Part shown: in pieces, positions 1 through 8,700 of the stretch
Layout of the letters: every line of letters begins with the position of its first letter
Position numbering within the stretch: position 1 is the first letter of the stretch
Assembly (NCBI GenBank): GCA_017560305.1
Contig: JAFYOF010000209.1
Location: 1 to 12,465 of the forward strand
Direction: 5' to 3'
Source of the DNA: Alistipes sp.
GTDB taxonomy: Bacteria > Bacteroidota > Bacteroidia > Bacteroidales > Rikenellaceae
DNA: 12,465 nt
Notes under the pieces: generated by a model
What the model was told of the DNA's origin: nothing
Seen by the model: the letters and a program-made list of their open reading frames with translations, nothing else
Databases searched by the model: none
Translations under genes and position numbers: made by a program

Positions 1-897
1 ACCGAGGAAGATAGAGAAACCAGCATAAACAGCCACGATGATAAGAGCCAAGTTCCATACATTAAATGCCATGCTCTGCAAGCCCTCTGATGACTTCTGT
101 GTGAACTCATCAGCGAAGTATGTAAGAGCCAAACCGTTCTGGTGGAAAGCCATCCAGAAGAAGATTACAACGGCAAACACCAGGAACAGAGCGGTCATAC
201 GAGCCTTTGTCTGCTCTGGAGTGAGTGTATCAACCACCTGTGCCTCCTCGCCCTTCTTCTTTGCGCCGCCCTCTACATGGCGGAAAGTAGGACGGAAGAT
301 GTAGTAGATAGCGATTGAAGCAATCAATGCCACGCAAGCCACAGCGAATGAGAAGTGGTAAGCGTCGTTGCCAGAGAAGCCGAGTGAAGTCTCTGCCCAC
401 TCCTTGATCTTAACGGCTGCAGTAGGTGCAAACAAAGCACCGATGTTGATAGCCATATAGAAGATTGAGAACGCCGAGTCACGCTTGTCAGCATACTTTG
501 GATCGTCGTAGAGGTTACCCACCATTACCTGCAAGTTACCCTTGAAAAGACCAGTACCGATGCTGATGAAGAGCAATGCGCCGAGCATAGCCACCATAGC
601 CAATGTGTCGCCACCGAGTGGGAACGAGAGCAACAAGTAACCGATAAACATAATGAAGATACCGCTTGTTACCATCTTACCGAAGCCGAACTTGTCAGCC
701 AAGATACCACCGATGAGAGGCATAAAATATACCAAACCGAGGAAGGTAGAGTAGATTGCTCCCGCTACGCCCGCATCCAGACCGAAGTTGGCGCGCAGGA
801 AGAGTGCGAATACCGCAAGCATGGTGTAGTAGCCGAAACGCTCACCAGTGTTGGCAAGAGCCAAGGCGTACAAACCTTTTGGTTGTCCTTTAAACAT
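1..897 (-). CDS. POT/PTR2-family proton-coupled oligopeptide transporter, N-terminal part (cut by left edge)
   Basis: Inner-membrane major-facilitator protein expected to import di- and tripeptides with protons. Reading the minus strand from the ATG at 897 gives 299 codons without a stop up to the window edge; the family is usually about 450-550 residues, so the C-terminal part is missing. Visible signs are the helix-1 signature ERFGYY (E19, R20, Y23, Y24) and the classic second PTR2 signature around GTGLFKGNLQ ... FYMAINIGALFAP, with several hydrophobic helices. A charged linker containing KKKGEE precedes a further hydrophobic stretch, as expected between the two six-helix halves. The POT helix-1 motif is normally ExxERFxYY; here the first Glu position is Asn16 (NTGERFGYY), so proton coupling may differ from the E. 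coli Dtp proteins. The gene is divergent from glgB and has its own TAnnTTTG promoter. Family assignment is secure; exact substrate is not. Confidence 0.93.
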   Translation of the reverse strand, partial: MFKGQPKGLYALALANTGERFGYYTMLAVFALFLRANFGLDAGVAGAIYSTFLGLVYFMPLIGGILADKFGFGKMVTSGIFIMFIGYLLLSFPLGGDTLAMVAMLGALLFISIGTGLFKGNLQVMVGNLYDDPKYADKRDSAFSIFYMAINIGALFAPTAAVKIKEWAETSLGFSGNDAYHFSFAVACVALIASIAIYYIFRPTFRHVEGGAKKKGEEAQVVDTLTPEQTKARMTALFLVFAVVIFFWMAFHQNGLALTYFADEFTQKSSEGLQSMAFNVWNLALIIVAVYAGFSIFLG

Positions 898-950
898 AGT
901 TTTTTAGTTATTTAATAGTTAATATTATAATTGTTTCTTACAATTTCCGA

Positions 951-958
951 CAAAGATA
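951..958 (-). promoter_or_regulatory. Bacteroidota-type -7 element for the peptide transporter
   Basis: On the minus strand the sequence reads TATCTTTG, an exact match to the Bacteroidota -7 consensus TAnnTTTG. It lies about 54 bases upstream of the transporter ATG, so the leader would be roughly 45-50 nt and A/T-rich. I see no good TTTG -33 partner at the usual spacing. Confidence 0.6.
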
Positions 959-971
959 ACGAAATATTTTG

Positions 972-979
972 TATATTTG
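972..979 (+). promoter_or_regulatory. Bacteroidota-type -7 element for glgB
   Basis: TATATTTG matches TAnnTTTG and lies 26 bases upstream of the ATG at 1006. Only 13 bases separate it from the opposite-facing -7 element of the transporter, so the two promoters overlap in their -33 regions. Its position inside the possible upstream TTG-initiated extension (from 931) argues that glgB really starts at 1006. A -33 element is not obvious. Confidence 0.6.
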
Positions 980-1005
980 TGTATAAAAAGTTAAAAACAG
1001 CAGTT

Positions 1006-3042
1006 ATGGATAATCAAATGAAGATGTTACCGATGGTCGAGCGCGACGAGTGGTTGCACCCAGTGGCCGATAAAATTGAGGATCGTCACAATCGCTACAA
1101 GGCTCGTATGGCGGCCATCGAGCAGCAGAGCGGCACGATTGTAGATTATGCCAACGGCTACCGCTACTTCGGCTGGCAGTGGGACGCTGCGCTGGATGGC
1201 TGGTGGTTCAGAGAGTGGCTGCCCGAGGCCTACGATGTCTTTATCTTCGGTGATTTCAACTCTTGGCAGCGTACGCAGTTGCGTCTGGATAAGAATCGCG
1301 ATGGCGTGTGGAGCATCTTTTTGCCTCACGCGATGTATGGTCATCTGCTCACTCACGGTTCGCTCTATAAACTTCATATCCACGGCAAGAATGGCTGGCA
1401 CGACCGCATCCCTGCCTATGCCACAAGAGTGGTGCAGGATGAGCATACCAAAAACTATACGGCTCAATTCTGGAATCCCGAGAAGCCTTACAAGTGGGAG
1501 AACAAGAAGTTCGATATCTCGCAGGTGGGCGACCTGTTGATTTACGAGGCACATGTTGGTATGTCGCAGGAGGAGCCCAAGGTCGGCACATATAAGGAGT
1601 TCACCAAGAAGGTTTTGCCCCGCATCAAGAAGGCGGGCTATAACGCCGTGCAGTTGATGGCTATTGCCGAGCACCCTTACTACGGCTCTTTCGGTTACCA
1701 TGTGGCCAACTTCTTCGCTCCATCATCTCGTTGCGGTACGCCCGAGGAGTTGAAGGCGCTCATCGATGCAGCGCACAAGATGGGCATTGCTGTGATTATG
1801 GATATCGTTCACGCCCACTATGTGAAGAATCAGAACGAGGGTATCCTCGACCTCGACGGCTCGGGTTATCACTACTCGAAGCAGGGCGAGGCTGGTTATC
1901 AGAAATATTGGGATTCGATGGTCTTCGACTACGGAAAGGGTGGTGTGGAGCACTTCCTCCTCTCGAATGTGAAATACTGGCTCGACGAGTACCACTTCGA
2001 TGGTTTCCGTTTCGATGGCGTGACATCTATGCTCTACTACCATCGTGGCTACACCGACTTCGACACCCGCGACAAGTTCTTCGACGAGGGCGTTGATTTG
2101 GATGCTGTGACCTACCTTACGCTTGCCAACCGCCTTGTGCACGACTTCCGCCCAACGGCAGTGACCATTGCCGAGGATGTGAGCGGTATGCCTGGTATGT
2201 GCTGTAAGATTGACGATGGCGGTGTTGGCTTCGACTATCGTCTGGGTATGGCTATCCCCGATTTCTGGATTAAGTTGCTGAAGGATATTCCTGACGAGGA
2301 TTGGAACATCTGGGAGATGTGGAGCATTATGACCAATCGTCTGCCCGAGGTCAAGACTGTCGCCTATGCCGAGTCGCACGATCAGGCGTTGGTGGGTGAC
2401 AAGACCATTGCGTTCCGTTTGTTGGATAAGTTGATGTATGACTCGATGGACCGCGCTTGCGAGAGTATGGTGGTTGACCGAGGTATGGCTCTGCATAAGA
2501 TGATTCGCCTCCTGACCATCACAACGGGCGGTGAGGCTTACCTTAACTTTATGGGTAACGAGTTCGGTCACCCCGAGTGGATTGACTTCCCACGCGAGGG
2601 CAATGGCTGGTCGTATGGCTATGCGCGCCGCCAGTGGTCATTGCGTGACAATGGCTTCCTGCGTTACGCCTACCTTGCAGACTTCGATGAGGCTATGATT
2701 GAACTTGTTAAGGATAGGAAGATTCTTTCGGATGGCTACCCATATAACCTCTTGATGGATGAGGAGAACAAGACTATGGTCTACTCGCATCGTGACCTTA
2801 TCTTCGTATTCAACTGGCACCCAACTGCGGCAATTCCCGATTATGAGTTGCCTGTTCACGAGGCTGGCAAGTATGAGGTTGTCCTCTCGACCGATGAGGA
2901 GCGCTTCGGTGGTCTGGCACGACAGGAGGCTGGCGAGGAGCACTTCACATTCAATGTCGAGGGCGAGGATGGCACACTCTACCCACGCCTGAAGATTTAC
3001 AACACTTCACGCACGGCGATAGTTCTTCGCAAGGTGGATTAA
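1006..3042 (+). CDS. glgB: 1,4-alpha-glucan (glycogen) branching enzyme, GH13_8-like eukaryotic type
   Basis: Cytoplasmic enzyme that cuts alpha-1,4 glucan chains and re-attaches them as alpha-1,6 branches during glycogen synthesis. The 678-residue protein begins with a linker, then a CBM48-type beta-sandwich (about residues 60-145, including FGDFNSW at 81-87), then the GH13 barrel. The four GH13 motifs are visible: DIVHAH (266-271); FRFDG with the nucleophile D337; AEDVSG with the acid/base E390; and AESHDQ with the transition-state Asp D459. A C-terminal beta domain follows (about 580-678, with FVFNWHP near 600). Length and motif spelling (VHAH, AESHDQ) resemble the plant/animal branching enzymes found in many Bacteroidales rather than the E. 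coli type. An in-frame TTG at 931 would add 25 residues, but these are atypical and span the putative promoter, so I chose the ATG at 1006. No other glycogen gene is adjacent; the gene is followed by its own terminator. Confidence 0.96.
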   Translation: MDNQMKMLPMVERDEWLHPVADKIEDRHNRYKARMAAIEQQSGTIVDYANGYRYFGWQWDAALDGWWFREWLPEAYDVFIFGDFNSWQRTQLRLDKNRDGVWSIFLPHAMYGHLLTHGSLYKLHIHGKNGWHDRIPAYATRVVQDEHTKNYTAQFWNPEKPYKWENKKFDISQVGDLLIYEAHVGMSQEEPKVGTYKEFTKKVLPRIKKAGYNAVQLMAIAEHPYYGSFGYHVANFFAPSSRCGTPEELKALIDAAHKMGIAVIMDIVHAHYVKNQNEGILDLDGSGYHYSKQGEAGYQKYWDSMVFDYGKGGVEHFLLSNVKYWLDEYHFDGFRFDGVTSMLYYHRGYTDFDTRDKFFDEGVDLDAVTYLTLANRLVHDFRPTAVTIAEDVSGMPGMCCKIDDGGVGFDYRLGMAIPDFWIKLLKDIPDEDWNIWEMWSIMTNRLPEVKTVAYAESHDQALVGDKTIAFRLLDKLMYDSMDRACESMVVDRGMALHKMIRLLTITTGGEAYLNFMGNEFGHPEWIDFPREGNGWSYGYARRQWSLRDNGFLRYAYLADFDEAMIELVKDRKILSDGYPYNLLMDEENKTMVYSHRDLIFVFNWHPTAAIPDYELPVHEAGKYEVVLSTDEERFGGLARQEAGEEHFTFNVEGEDGTLYPRLKIYNTSRTAIVLRKVD

Positions 3043-3063
3043 CAAATGGTATAAATGTAAATT

Positions 3064-3103
3064 AAGGTTATCAATCTGTTGAGGTTGGTAACCTTTTTTG
3101 TTT
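3064..3103 (+). terminator. Rho-independent terminator of glgB
   Basis: Left arm AAGGTTATCAA (3064-3074) pairs with right arm TTGGTAACCTT (3085-3095) as an 11-bp stem with one G-T wobble and a 10-base loop, followed directly by a T-rich tail. It begins 21 bases after the glgB stop. The tail runs straight into the structured repeat that starts at about 3095. Confidence 0.83.
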
Positions 3104-3203
3104 TGTCTTTGTCGCGAAATTTATCTTCGGTGGCAGGGGCGGTAGCGCGGAGCGCTATGCCACCGAAGATACGCCTCGTGTCGAGGCGAACTTTTCGAGG
3201 CGT
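3095..3203 (+). repeat. Structured intergenic repeat, copy A
   Basis: Positions 3095-3178 align without gaps to 5539-5622, with 80 of 84 bases identical by eye. The core is a large imperfect palindrome: ATCTTCGGTGGCA (3123-3135) pairs perfectly with TGCCACCGAAGAT (3158-3170), enclosing a 7-base one-sided bulge and an inner hairpin TAGCGC-GGA-GCGCTA (3143-3157). Next comes CGCCTCG (3172-3178), which can pair with CGAGGCG at 3182-3188 or with a second copy of that arm at 3196-3202, so copy A offers two alternative second hairpins. It sits directly after the glgB terminator and reads in the same direction as copy B. I do not recognise it as a named family. It resembles REP/BIME-like or other non-autonomous structured elements; the T-rich start could also mean it belongs to the 3' end of the upstream transcript. 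Confidence 0.85.
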
Positions 3204-3270
3204 ACCCATAAAAATCGAAATTAATCAATAGTTTTCCACCGATAAATACCCTAAAATGAATATTTATGCT

Positions 3271-3278
3271 TAAATTTG
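3271..3278 (+). promoter_or_regulatory. Bacteroidota-type -7 element for the exported barrel protein gene
   Basis: TAAATTTG matches TAnnTTTG and lies 32 bases upstream of the ATG at 3311, giving a short leader of about 20-26 nt. The surrounding region from 3215 is A/T-rich. No clear -33 TTTG is seen at the expected distance. The promoter lies downstream of the glgB terminator and repeat copy A, so the gene is probably its own transcription unit. Confidence 0.6.
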
Positions 3279-3310
3279 TAAGTATTGAACACTTAAAACT
3301 TTAACGAGGT

Positions 3311-5494
3311 ATGAAGAGATTGTTATTTTTATTGGCGGCTTTGTCTTTGGGCGTGAGTTGTTGCGCGCAGAGCGAGCGAAAGAGTGGGGGAGATGGAGTG
3401 AAAACCACATTCCAGACCTCGCGTGCGTGGCGTGAGACGATTGACAATCGCGCCGATGCGGTGATGGTGTATGGCGTCGGGGGCAACCCTTCGGACCGTT
3501 CACGCCGAGTGTCGTTCGAGGAGCGTGTGCGCTCGTGGCGTGAGAGAGGCTACACCGCTCACTTTATGACTGGTATCGCGTGGGGCGAGTATCAGGACTA
3601 CTTCACTGGCGAGTGGGACGGTAAGTGGCATCTCGACGAGGGTCAGGTGCAGGAGAATGGCGACACCATCTGGCACGGTCATATGGTCCCTTACATCGTG
3701 CCATCCGACAACTACCTTAAGTATATCAAGGAGCGCCATGTGAAGCGCGTGATTGATGCGGGCATTGATGCAATCTTTATGGAGGAGCCCGAGTTCTGGG
3801 CGCGAGCTGGTTATAGCGAGTCATTCAAGCGCGAGTGGAAGAACTACTACGGCTTCGACTGGCGTCCGCAGCACGAGTCGCCCGAGAACACATGGCTTGC
3901 CAATAAACTCAAATATGAACTCTACTACAAGGCACTGAAGGAGGTATTCACCTACGCCAAGGAGTACGGCAAGCAGAAGGGTATGGATGTGAAGTGTTAT
4001 GTGCCTACCCACTCGCTGGTGAACTACTCGCAGTGGAGTATCGTGTCGCCCGAGGCGAGTCTCGCTTCGCTTGATTGCGTGGATGGCTACATCGCGCAGG
4101 TGTGGACTGGTACATCGCGCGAGCCAAACTACTACAATGGTCGCGCCCGAGAGCGTGTCTTTGAGACCGCCTATCTGGAGTATGGCTCTATGGAGTCGAT
4201 GACTGCACCTACGGGTCGCAAGATGTTCTTCCTGACCGACCCGATTGAGGATAGAGCGAAGGACTGGGACGACTACAAGCGCAACTATCAGGCTACATTT
4301 ACGGCGCAACTCCTCTATCCAAACATTGCCGATTTTGAGATTATGCCGTGGCCAGAGCGCATCTACGAGGGACTCTATCGCGTGAGCGCAAACAGCCGCG
4401 AGCGTTCACACATCCCTCGCCACTACTCTACGCAGATGCAGGTGATGGTAAATTCTTTGAACAAGATGCCTCTGTCGGATAACAAGGTGAGTGGCTCGGA
4501 GGGTATCACTGTGTTGATGGCTAACTCGCTGATGTTCCAGCGCTTGCCTACGCACGACGGCTACGAGGACCCACAACTCTCTAACTTCTACGGCCTGGCA
4601 TTGCCACTGCTTAAGCGTGGTGTGCCCGTAAAGACGGCCCATATCGAAAACCTCGCCTTTGGCGCATTGGATAACACCGAGGTACTGCTGATGAGTTACT
4701 CTAACCTTAAGCCGCTGGATGCTGTGGCTCACGACCACCTCGCGGCGTGGGTGAATGGCGGTGGTGTGCTGGTGTATAGCGCACGCGACACCGACCCATT
4801 CCAGAGTGTTATGGAGTGGTGGAATCAGAACGGCAACAACTACGCCGCCCCTGCCGACCACCTCTTCTCGCTGATGGGCATCGAGGCTGGCGCTCCTTCG
4901 GGCGAGTACAAGTGGGGTAAGGGTGTTGTTCGCATCATCCGCCAGGACCCCAAGGAGTATGTGCTCAGGGCTGATGGCGACAAGGAGTTTGTTGAGGTTG
5001 TGAAGTCGCTCTATGAGGATACCGCCAAGGCGGGCAAACTGGAGTTCAAGAACCACTTTACACTTGAGCGCGGTATGTTTGATTTGGTGGCTGTGCTCAA
5101 CGAGAGTGTGTCGGATAAGTCATATACGGCGAAGGGTACTTTGATTGATTTGTTCGACCCCGAGTTGCCTGTATATCGCGAGAAGGAGGTGAGCTCGGGC
5201 GAGCAGGGTTACTTCGTGAATGTCGATAGAGTGAAGAGAGGCAAGCCACAGGTGCTGGCGTCGGCAAGCCGCGAGAGTGACGAGGTGGTCACAAAGCGCA
5301 GTTACTCCTACATCGCCAAAGGTCCTATCCGAACATCGTCGGTGTCGCGCGTATTGCTCAAGCGCTGTCCAAAGAGCGTGAAGGTCAATGGCGAGGAGGT
5401 ATTCACCGCGGCGGAGTGGGATGCAGCGTCACACACCTATCGCGTGAAGTTCGAGAACAACCCCGACGGCGTGAAGGTCGAGTTCGCCTGGTAG
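3311..5494 (+). CDS. Exported glycosidase-like barrel protein with GH42-like amidotransferase-fold domain, substrate unknown
   Basis: I do not recognise this 727-residue protein as a named enzyme. It starts with KR and a hydrophobic stretch (residues 4-16), then SCC (16-18) and AQ, so it is exported. Both a lipoprotein cleavage before C17 or C18 and an ordinary signal-peptidase cut near A19 are conceivable; the lipobox is imperfect. Residues ~35-370 look like a (beta/alpha)-barrel glycoside hydrolase: a Trp/Tyr-rich segment (AWGEYQDYFTGEWDG), a strand ending in acidic residues (IFMEEPEFW, E158, E159, E161) and a later strand with DFEIMPWPE (E343, E349). These acids are candidate catalytic residues, by inference only. 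Residues ~396-505 (GITVLMANS ... LLMSYSNL ... WVNGGGVLVYSA) resemble the class-I-amidotransferase-like trimerisation domain of GH42 beta-galactosidases. About 515-727 look beta-rich, as in GH C-terminal domains. There is no SusC/SusD pair or sugar regulator nearby to suggest a substrate. The gene has its own promoter and terminator and lies between two direct repeats. Confidence 0.72.
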   Translation: MKRLLFLLAALSLGVSCCAQSERKSGGDGVKTTFQTSRAWRETIDNRADAVMVYGVGGNPSDRSRRVSFEERVRSWRERGYTAHFMTGIAWGEYQDYFTGEWDGKWHLDEGQVQENGDTIWHGHMVPYIVPSDNYLKYIKERHVKRVIDAGIDAIFMEEPEFWARAGYSESFKREWKNYYGFDWRPQHESPENTWLANKLKYELYYKALKEVFTYAKEYGKQKGMDVKCYVPTHSLVNYSQWSIVSPEASLASLDCVDGYIAQVWTGTSREPNYYNGRARERVFETAYLEYGSMESMTAPTGRKMFFLTDPIEDRAKDWDDYKRNYQATFTAQLLYPNIADFEIMPWPERIYEGLYRVSANSRERSHIPRHYSTQMQVMVNSLNKMPLSDNKVSGSEGITVLMANSLMFQRLPTHDGYEDPQLSNFYGLALPLLKRGVPVKTAHIENLAFGALDNTEVLLMSYSNLKPLDAVAHDHLAAWVNGGGVLVYSARDTDPFQSVMEWWNQNGNNYAAPADHLFSLMGIEAGAPSGEYKWGKGVVRIIRQDPKEYVLRADGDKEFVEVVKSLYEDTAKAGKLEFKNHFTLERGMFDLVAVLNESVSDKSYTAKGTLIDLFDPELPVYREKEVSSGEQGYFVNVDRVKRGKPQVLASASRESDEVVTKRSYSYIAKGPIRTSSVSRVLLKRCPKSVKVNGEEVFTAAEWDAASHTYRVKFENNPDGVKVEFAW

Positions 5495-5513
5495 GGTATA
5501 TATAATATAGTAT

Positions 5514-5548
5514 AAGGAGTCATCTGTGCGGTGACTCCTTTTTGTTTT
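5514..5548 (+). terminator. Rho-independent terminator of the exported barrel protein gene
   Basis: AAGGAGTCA (5514-5522) and TGACTCCTT (5532-5540) form a perfect 9-bp stem with a 9-base loop, followed by TTTTTGTTTT-like sequence. It starts 20 bases after the stop codon. As at glgB, the T tail merges directly into the structured repeat. Confidence 0.86.
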
Positions 5549-5634
5549 GTCTTTGATGCGAAATTTATCTTCGGTGGCTGGGACGGTAGCGCGGAGCGCT
5601 ATGCCACCGAAGATACGCCTCGCTGGCGAGGCGT
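5539..5634 (+). repeat. Structured intergenic repeat, copy B
   Basis: Second copy of the element at 3095, in the same orientation and 2444 bases further on. The outer stem is ATCTTCGGTGGC (5567-5578) with GCCACCGAAGAT (5603-5614), the inner hairpin is TAGCGC-GGA-GCGCTA (5587-5601), and an 8-bp hairpin ACGCCTCG-CTGG-CGAGGCGT (5615-5634) closes the element. The four differences from copy A (5556, 5557, 5579, 5583) all fall outside the 12-bp outer stem and the inner hairpin. Unlike copy A, the last hairpin has only one right arm and is a perfect 8-bp stem. It lies between convergent genes, so it cannot be a promoter or leader of either neighbour. A 62-codon reading frame crosses it but is not supported as a gene. 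Confidence 0.85.
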
Positions 5635-5668
5635 ATTTCCTCTACTCTTAATGATATATTTTAGCAAC

Positions 5669-5698
5669 AAAAAAAGGTTGTCCCACCACGGGACAACC
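5669..5698 (-). terminator. Rho-independent terminator of the pyruvate:ferredoxin oxidoreductase gene
   Basis: Read on the minus strand, GGTTGTCCC (5698-5690) pairs perfectly with GGGACAACC (5684-5676), with a 5-base loop, followed by seven T (5675-5669). It lies 28 bases past the PFOR stop codon. It is separate from the plus-strand terminator at 5514. Confidence 0.87.
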
Positions 5699-5725
5699 CT
5701 TCAAAGAGTTATAGTGTAAACTATT

Positions 5726-8700
5726 TTAGAACTCCAACTTAGCCAAACGCTGGTATGAGTTGTAACGCCACTTTGCGTTCTCCTCGGCTGCTGCGAACAA
5801 CTCCTCCGCCTCGGCTGGGAATGCCTTCTGGAGTGAAGTGTAGCGTACCTCCTTCATCAGGAAGTCGCGGAACTTCGACCAGTCTGGCTCCTTCGAATCC
5901 ATCACAAATGGGTTCTTGCCCTCAGCCTCAAGCATTGGGTTGTAGTGCCACAAGTGCCAGTAACCGCACTCTACGGCCTGCTTGCCAACGGTCTGTGTGC
6001 GTGTCATACCGCCCTTGATACCGTGGTTGATACAAGGTGCGTAAGCGATTACGAGTGATGGACCTGGGTAAGCCTCTGCCTCCTTCAATACATTGAGGAG
6101 CTGAGCCTGTGAAGCACCGATAGAAACCTGTGCTACATATACATAACCATATGTCATCGCAATCTTGCCCAAATCCTTCTTGCGGATGCGCTTACCGCTT
6201 GATGCGAACTTGGCAACTGCACCCACTGGAGTAGCCTTCGATGACTGACCACCTGTGTTAGAGTAAACCTCGGTGTCAACAACCAGAATGTTCACATCAG
6301 CACCCGATGCCAATACATGGTCAACACCGCCGAAGCCGATATCATAGCCCCAGCCGTCACCACCGATAATCCACTGTGACTTCTTCACGAGCCAATCCTT
6401 CATCTCAAGAATCTTCTGGCACCAGTCGCAGCCGCAAGCCTCCATCATAGGGATGAGACGCTCAGAAACCTCTGCAGACTTTGCCGATGAGCCACGATTC
6501 TCAATCCACTCCTGCATTACGCCCTTCAACTCCTCAGAGCACTTTGTGCAAGATGCGGTAGCCTGCTCCATATAGCCCTGAATGCGGTCACGCAACTTCT
6601 CAACACCTGTGTGCATACCCAAACCGAACTCGGCGTTATCCTCAAAGAGTGAGTTAGCCCACGCTGGACCCTGACCCTTCTCGTTTGTGCAGTATGGTGT
6701 AGATGGAGCCGAACCAGAGTAGATTGATGTACAACCGGTAGCGTTAGCAACCATCATCTTGTCGCCGAAGAGCTGGGTGATAGTCTTGATGTAAGGAGTC
6801 TCACCACAACCAGCGCAAGCGCCCGAGAACTCGAAGAGTGGCTGTGCGAACTGTGAGTTCTTCACAGACTTGGTCTTGTCCACGACCTGCTTGTAGCCGA
6901 TGTTCTTTGTCACGGCGTTCCAGTTCTCAGCCTGTGCCATCTGCGACTCAAGAGGCTTCATAACCAAAGCCTTGGTCTTCGATGGACATACATCCACGCA
7001 GTTGCCGCAACCTGTACAGTCGAGTGGCGATACCTGCATACGGAACTTGTAAGTCTTGGTCTCACCCAAGCCCTGCTTCCACTCCAGACCTGAAGCGGCA
7101 GCCTCCTCCTCTGTTGCGAGGAATGGGCGGATAGCAGCGTGAGGGCAGACATAAGAACACTGGTTACACTGGATACAGTTGTTCACATCCCACTCAGGTA
7201 CATTCACTGCGATACCGCGCTTCTCGTAAGCGGCTGTACCGTTGTCCCAAGTACCATCTTCACGACCGTTGAATGCCGATACTGGAAGCTCGTCACCCTT
7301 CAATGCGTTGATTGTGTCAACGATGTTGCGAACGAACTCTGGGCGTGAAAGGTCTACATTAGCCTCTGCAGCCTTAACCTCGATTTCAGCCCACTCTGCT
7401 GGCACCTCAATCTTCTCAACTGCTGAGCCACCTGCGTCAACGGCAGCGTAGTTCATATTCACGATATCCTCGCCCTTCTTGCCGTAAGACTTCAGGATAG
7501 CCTTCTTCATCTCCTCTACAGCCTTCTCGAATGGGATTACCTCGGCAATCTTGAAGAATGCTGACTGCATAATGGTGTTGGTGCGGTTGCCCAGACCAAG
7601 CTCCGATGCAATCTTTGTTGCGTTGATGATATAGAAGTTGATGTTGTTCTTTGCCAGGTAAACCTTCATGTGGTCTGGCAAAGTAGCGCAGGTAGTAGCA
7701 GCGTCGTGAACAGAGTTCAAAAGGAATGAGCCGCCCTTCTTCAAGCCCTTCAATACATCATACTTATCTACATAAGATGGAACATGGCAAGCCACAAAGT
7801 CAGGTGTTGTCACCAGATAAGGTGAGCGGATTGGGTTGTCACCAAAGCGCAGGTGCGATGATGTGTAACCGCCCGACTTCTTTGAGTCATAAGAGAAGTA
7901 AGCCTGACAATACTTGTCTGTTGTGCCACCGATAATCTTGATTGAGTTCTTGTTTGCACCCACAGTACCATCAGCACCCAAACCGAAGAACAATGCCTCG
8001 AAAGTGCCTGCCTGCGCGAGCGATACCTCCTCGCCAACTGGGAGTGAGAGGTTTGTTACATCGTCGTTGATACCCACAGTGAAGTGGTTCTTTGGCTCTG
8101 CTGCAAAGAGATTCTCTACGACAGCCAAAATCTGTGCTGGGGTAGTATCCTTTGAAGAGAGACCATAGCGACCGCCGATAACCAAAGGCTGGTTCTCCTT
8201 GCCGTAGAACATATCCTTGACATCGAGGTACAAAGGCTCGCCGTTTGCTCCTGGCTCCTTGGTGCGGTCCAAAACGCATACACGCTTTACTGACGCTGGC
8301 AATACATCGAAGAAGTACTTCTCTGAGAATGGACGGTAGAGGTGAACAGTGATAAGACCCACCTTCTTGCCCTGAGTTGCCAAATAATCAACACACTCCT
8401 TGATGGTCTCGTTGATTGAGCCCATAGCCACGATGATGTGCTCGGCATCCTCTGCGCCGTAGTATGTGAATGGCTTGTATGTGCGGCCGGTAATCTCTGA
8501 AATCTTGGCCATAGCCTCAGCTACCATATCAGGCACTGCGTTGTAGAATTTGTTCGATGCCTCGCGTGTCTGGAAGTAGATATCTGGGTTCTGGGCAGTA
8601 CCACGGGTTACTGGGTGTGCTGGATTCAACGCAGCGGCACGGAATGCCTTCAATGCGTCGCGGTCGAGCATAGCTGTGAGTGATGCATCGTCGATAACCT

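Noticed and set aside
931..1005. 25-residue N-terminal extension of the branching enzyme from a TTG start
   Set aside because: The extension overlaps the TATATTTG promoter element and is not typical of branching enzymes; the ATG at 1006 fits the family.
1240..1252. TTTATCTTCGGTG inside glgB, identical to part of the repeat left arm
   Set aside because: It encodes the conserved FIFGD segment of the CBM48 domain and has no partner arm; a coincidental coding match.
1723..2571. Long minus-strand frame inside glgB (282 codons) and similar antisense frames in the other large genes
   Set aside because: These are shadows of strong codon bias on the coding strand; the translations show no domain or motif and the sense genes are unambiguous.
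5531..5719. 62-codon plus-strand reading frame across repeat copy B, with a similar open frame without ATG in copy A
   Set aside because: It starts in the terminator and runs through the palindromic repeat. Three of the four core differences between copies alter the encoded residues while leaving the main stems intact, so the constraint looks structural rather than coding, and copy A has no start codon in that frame.
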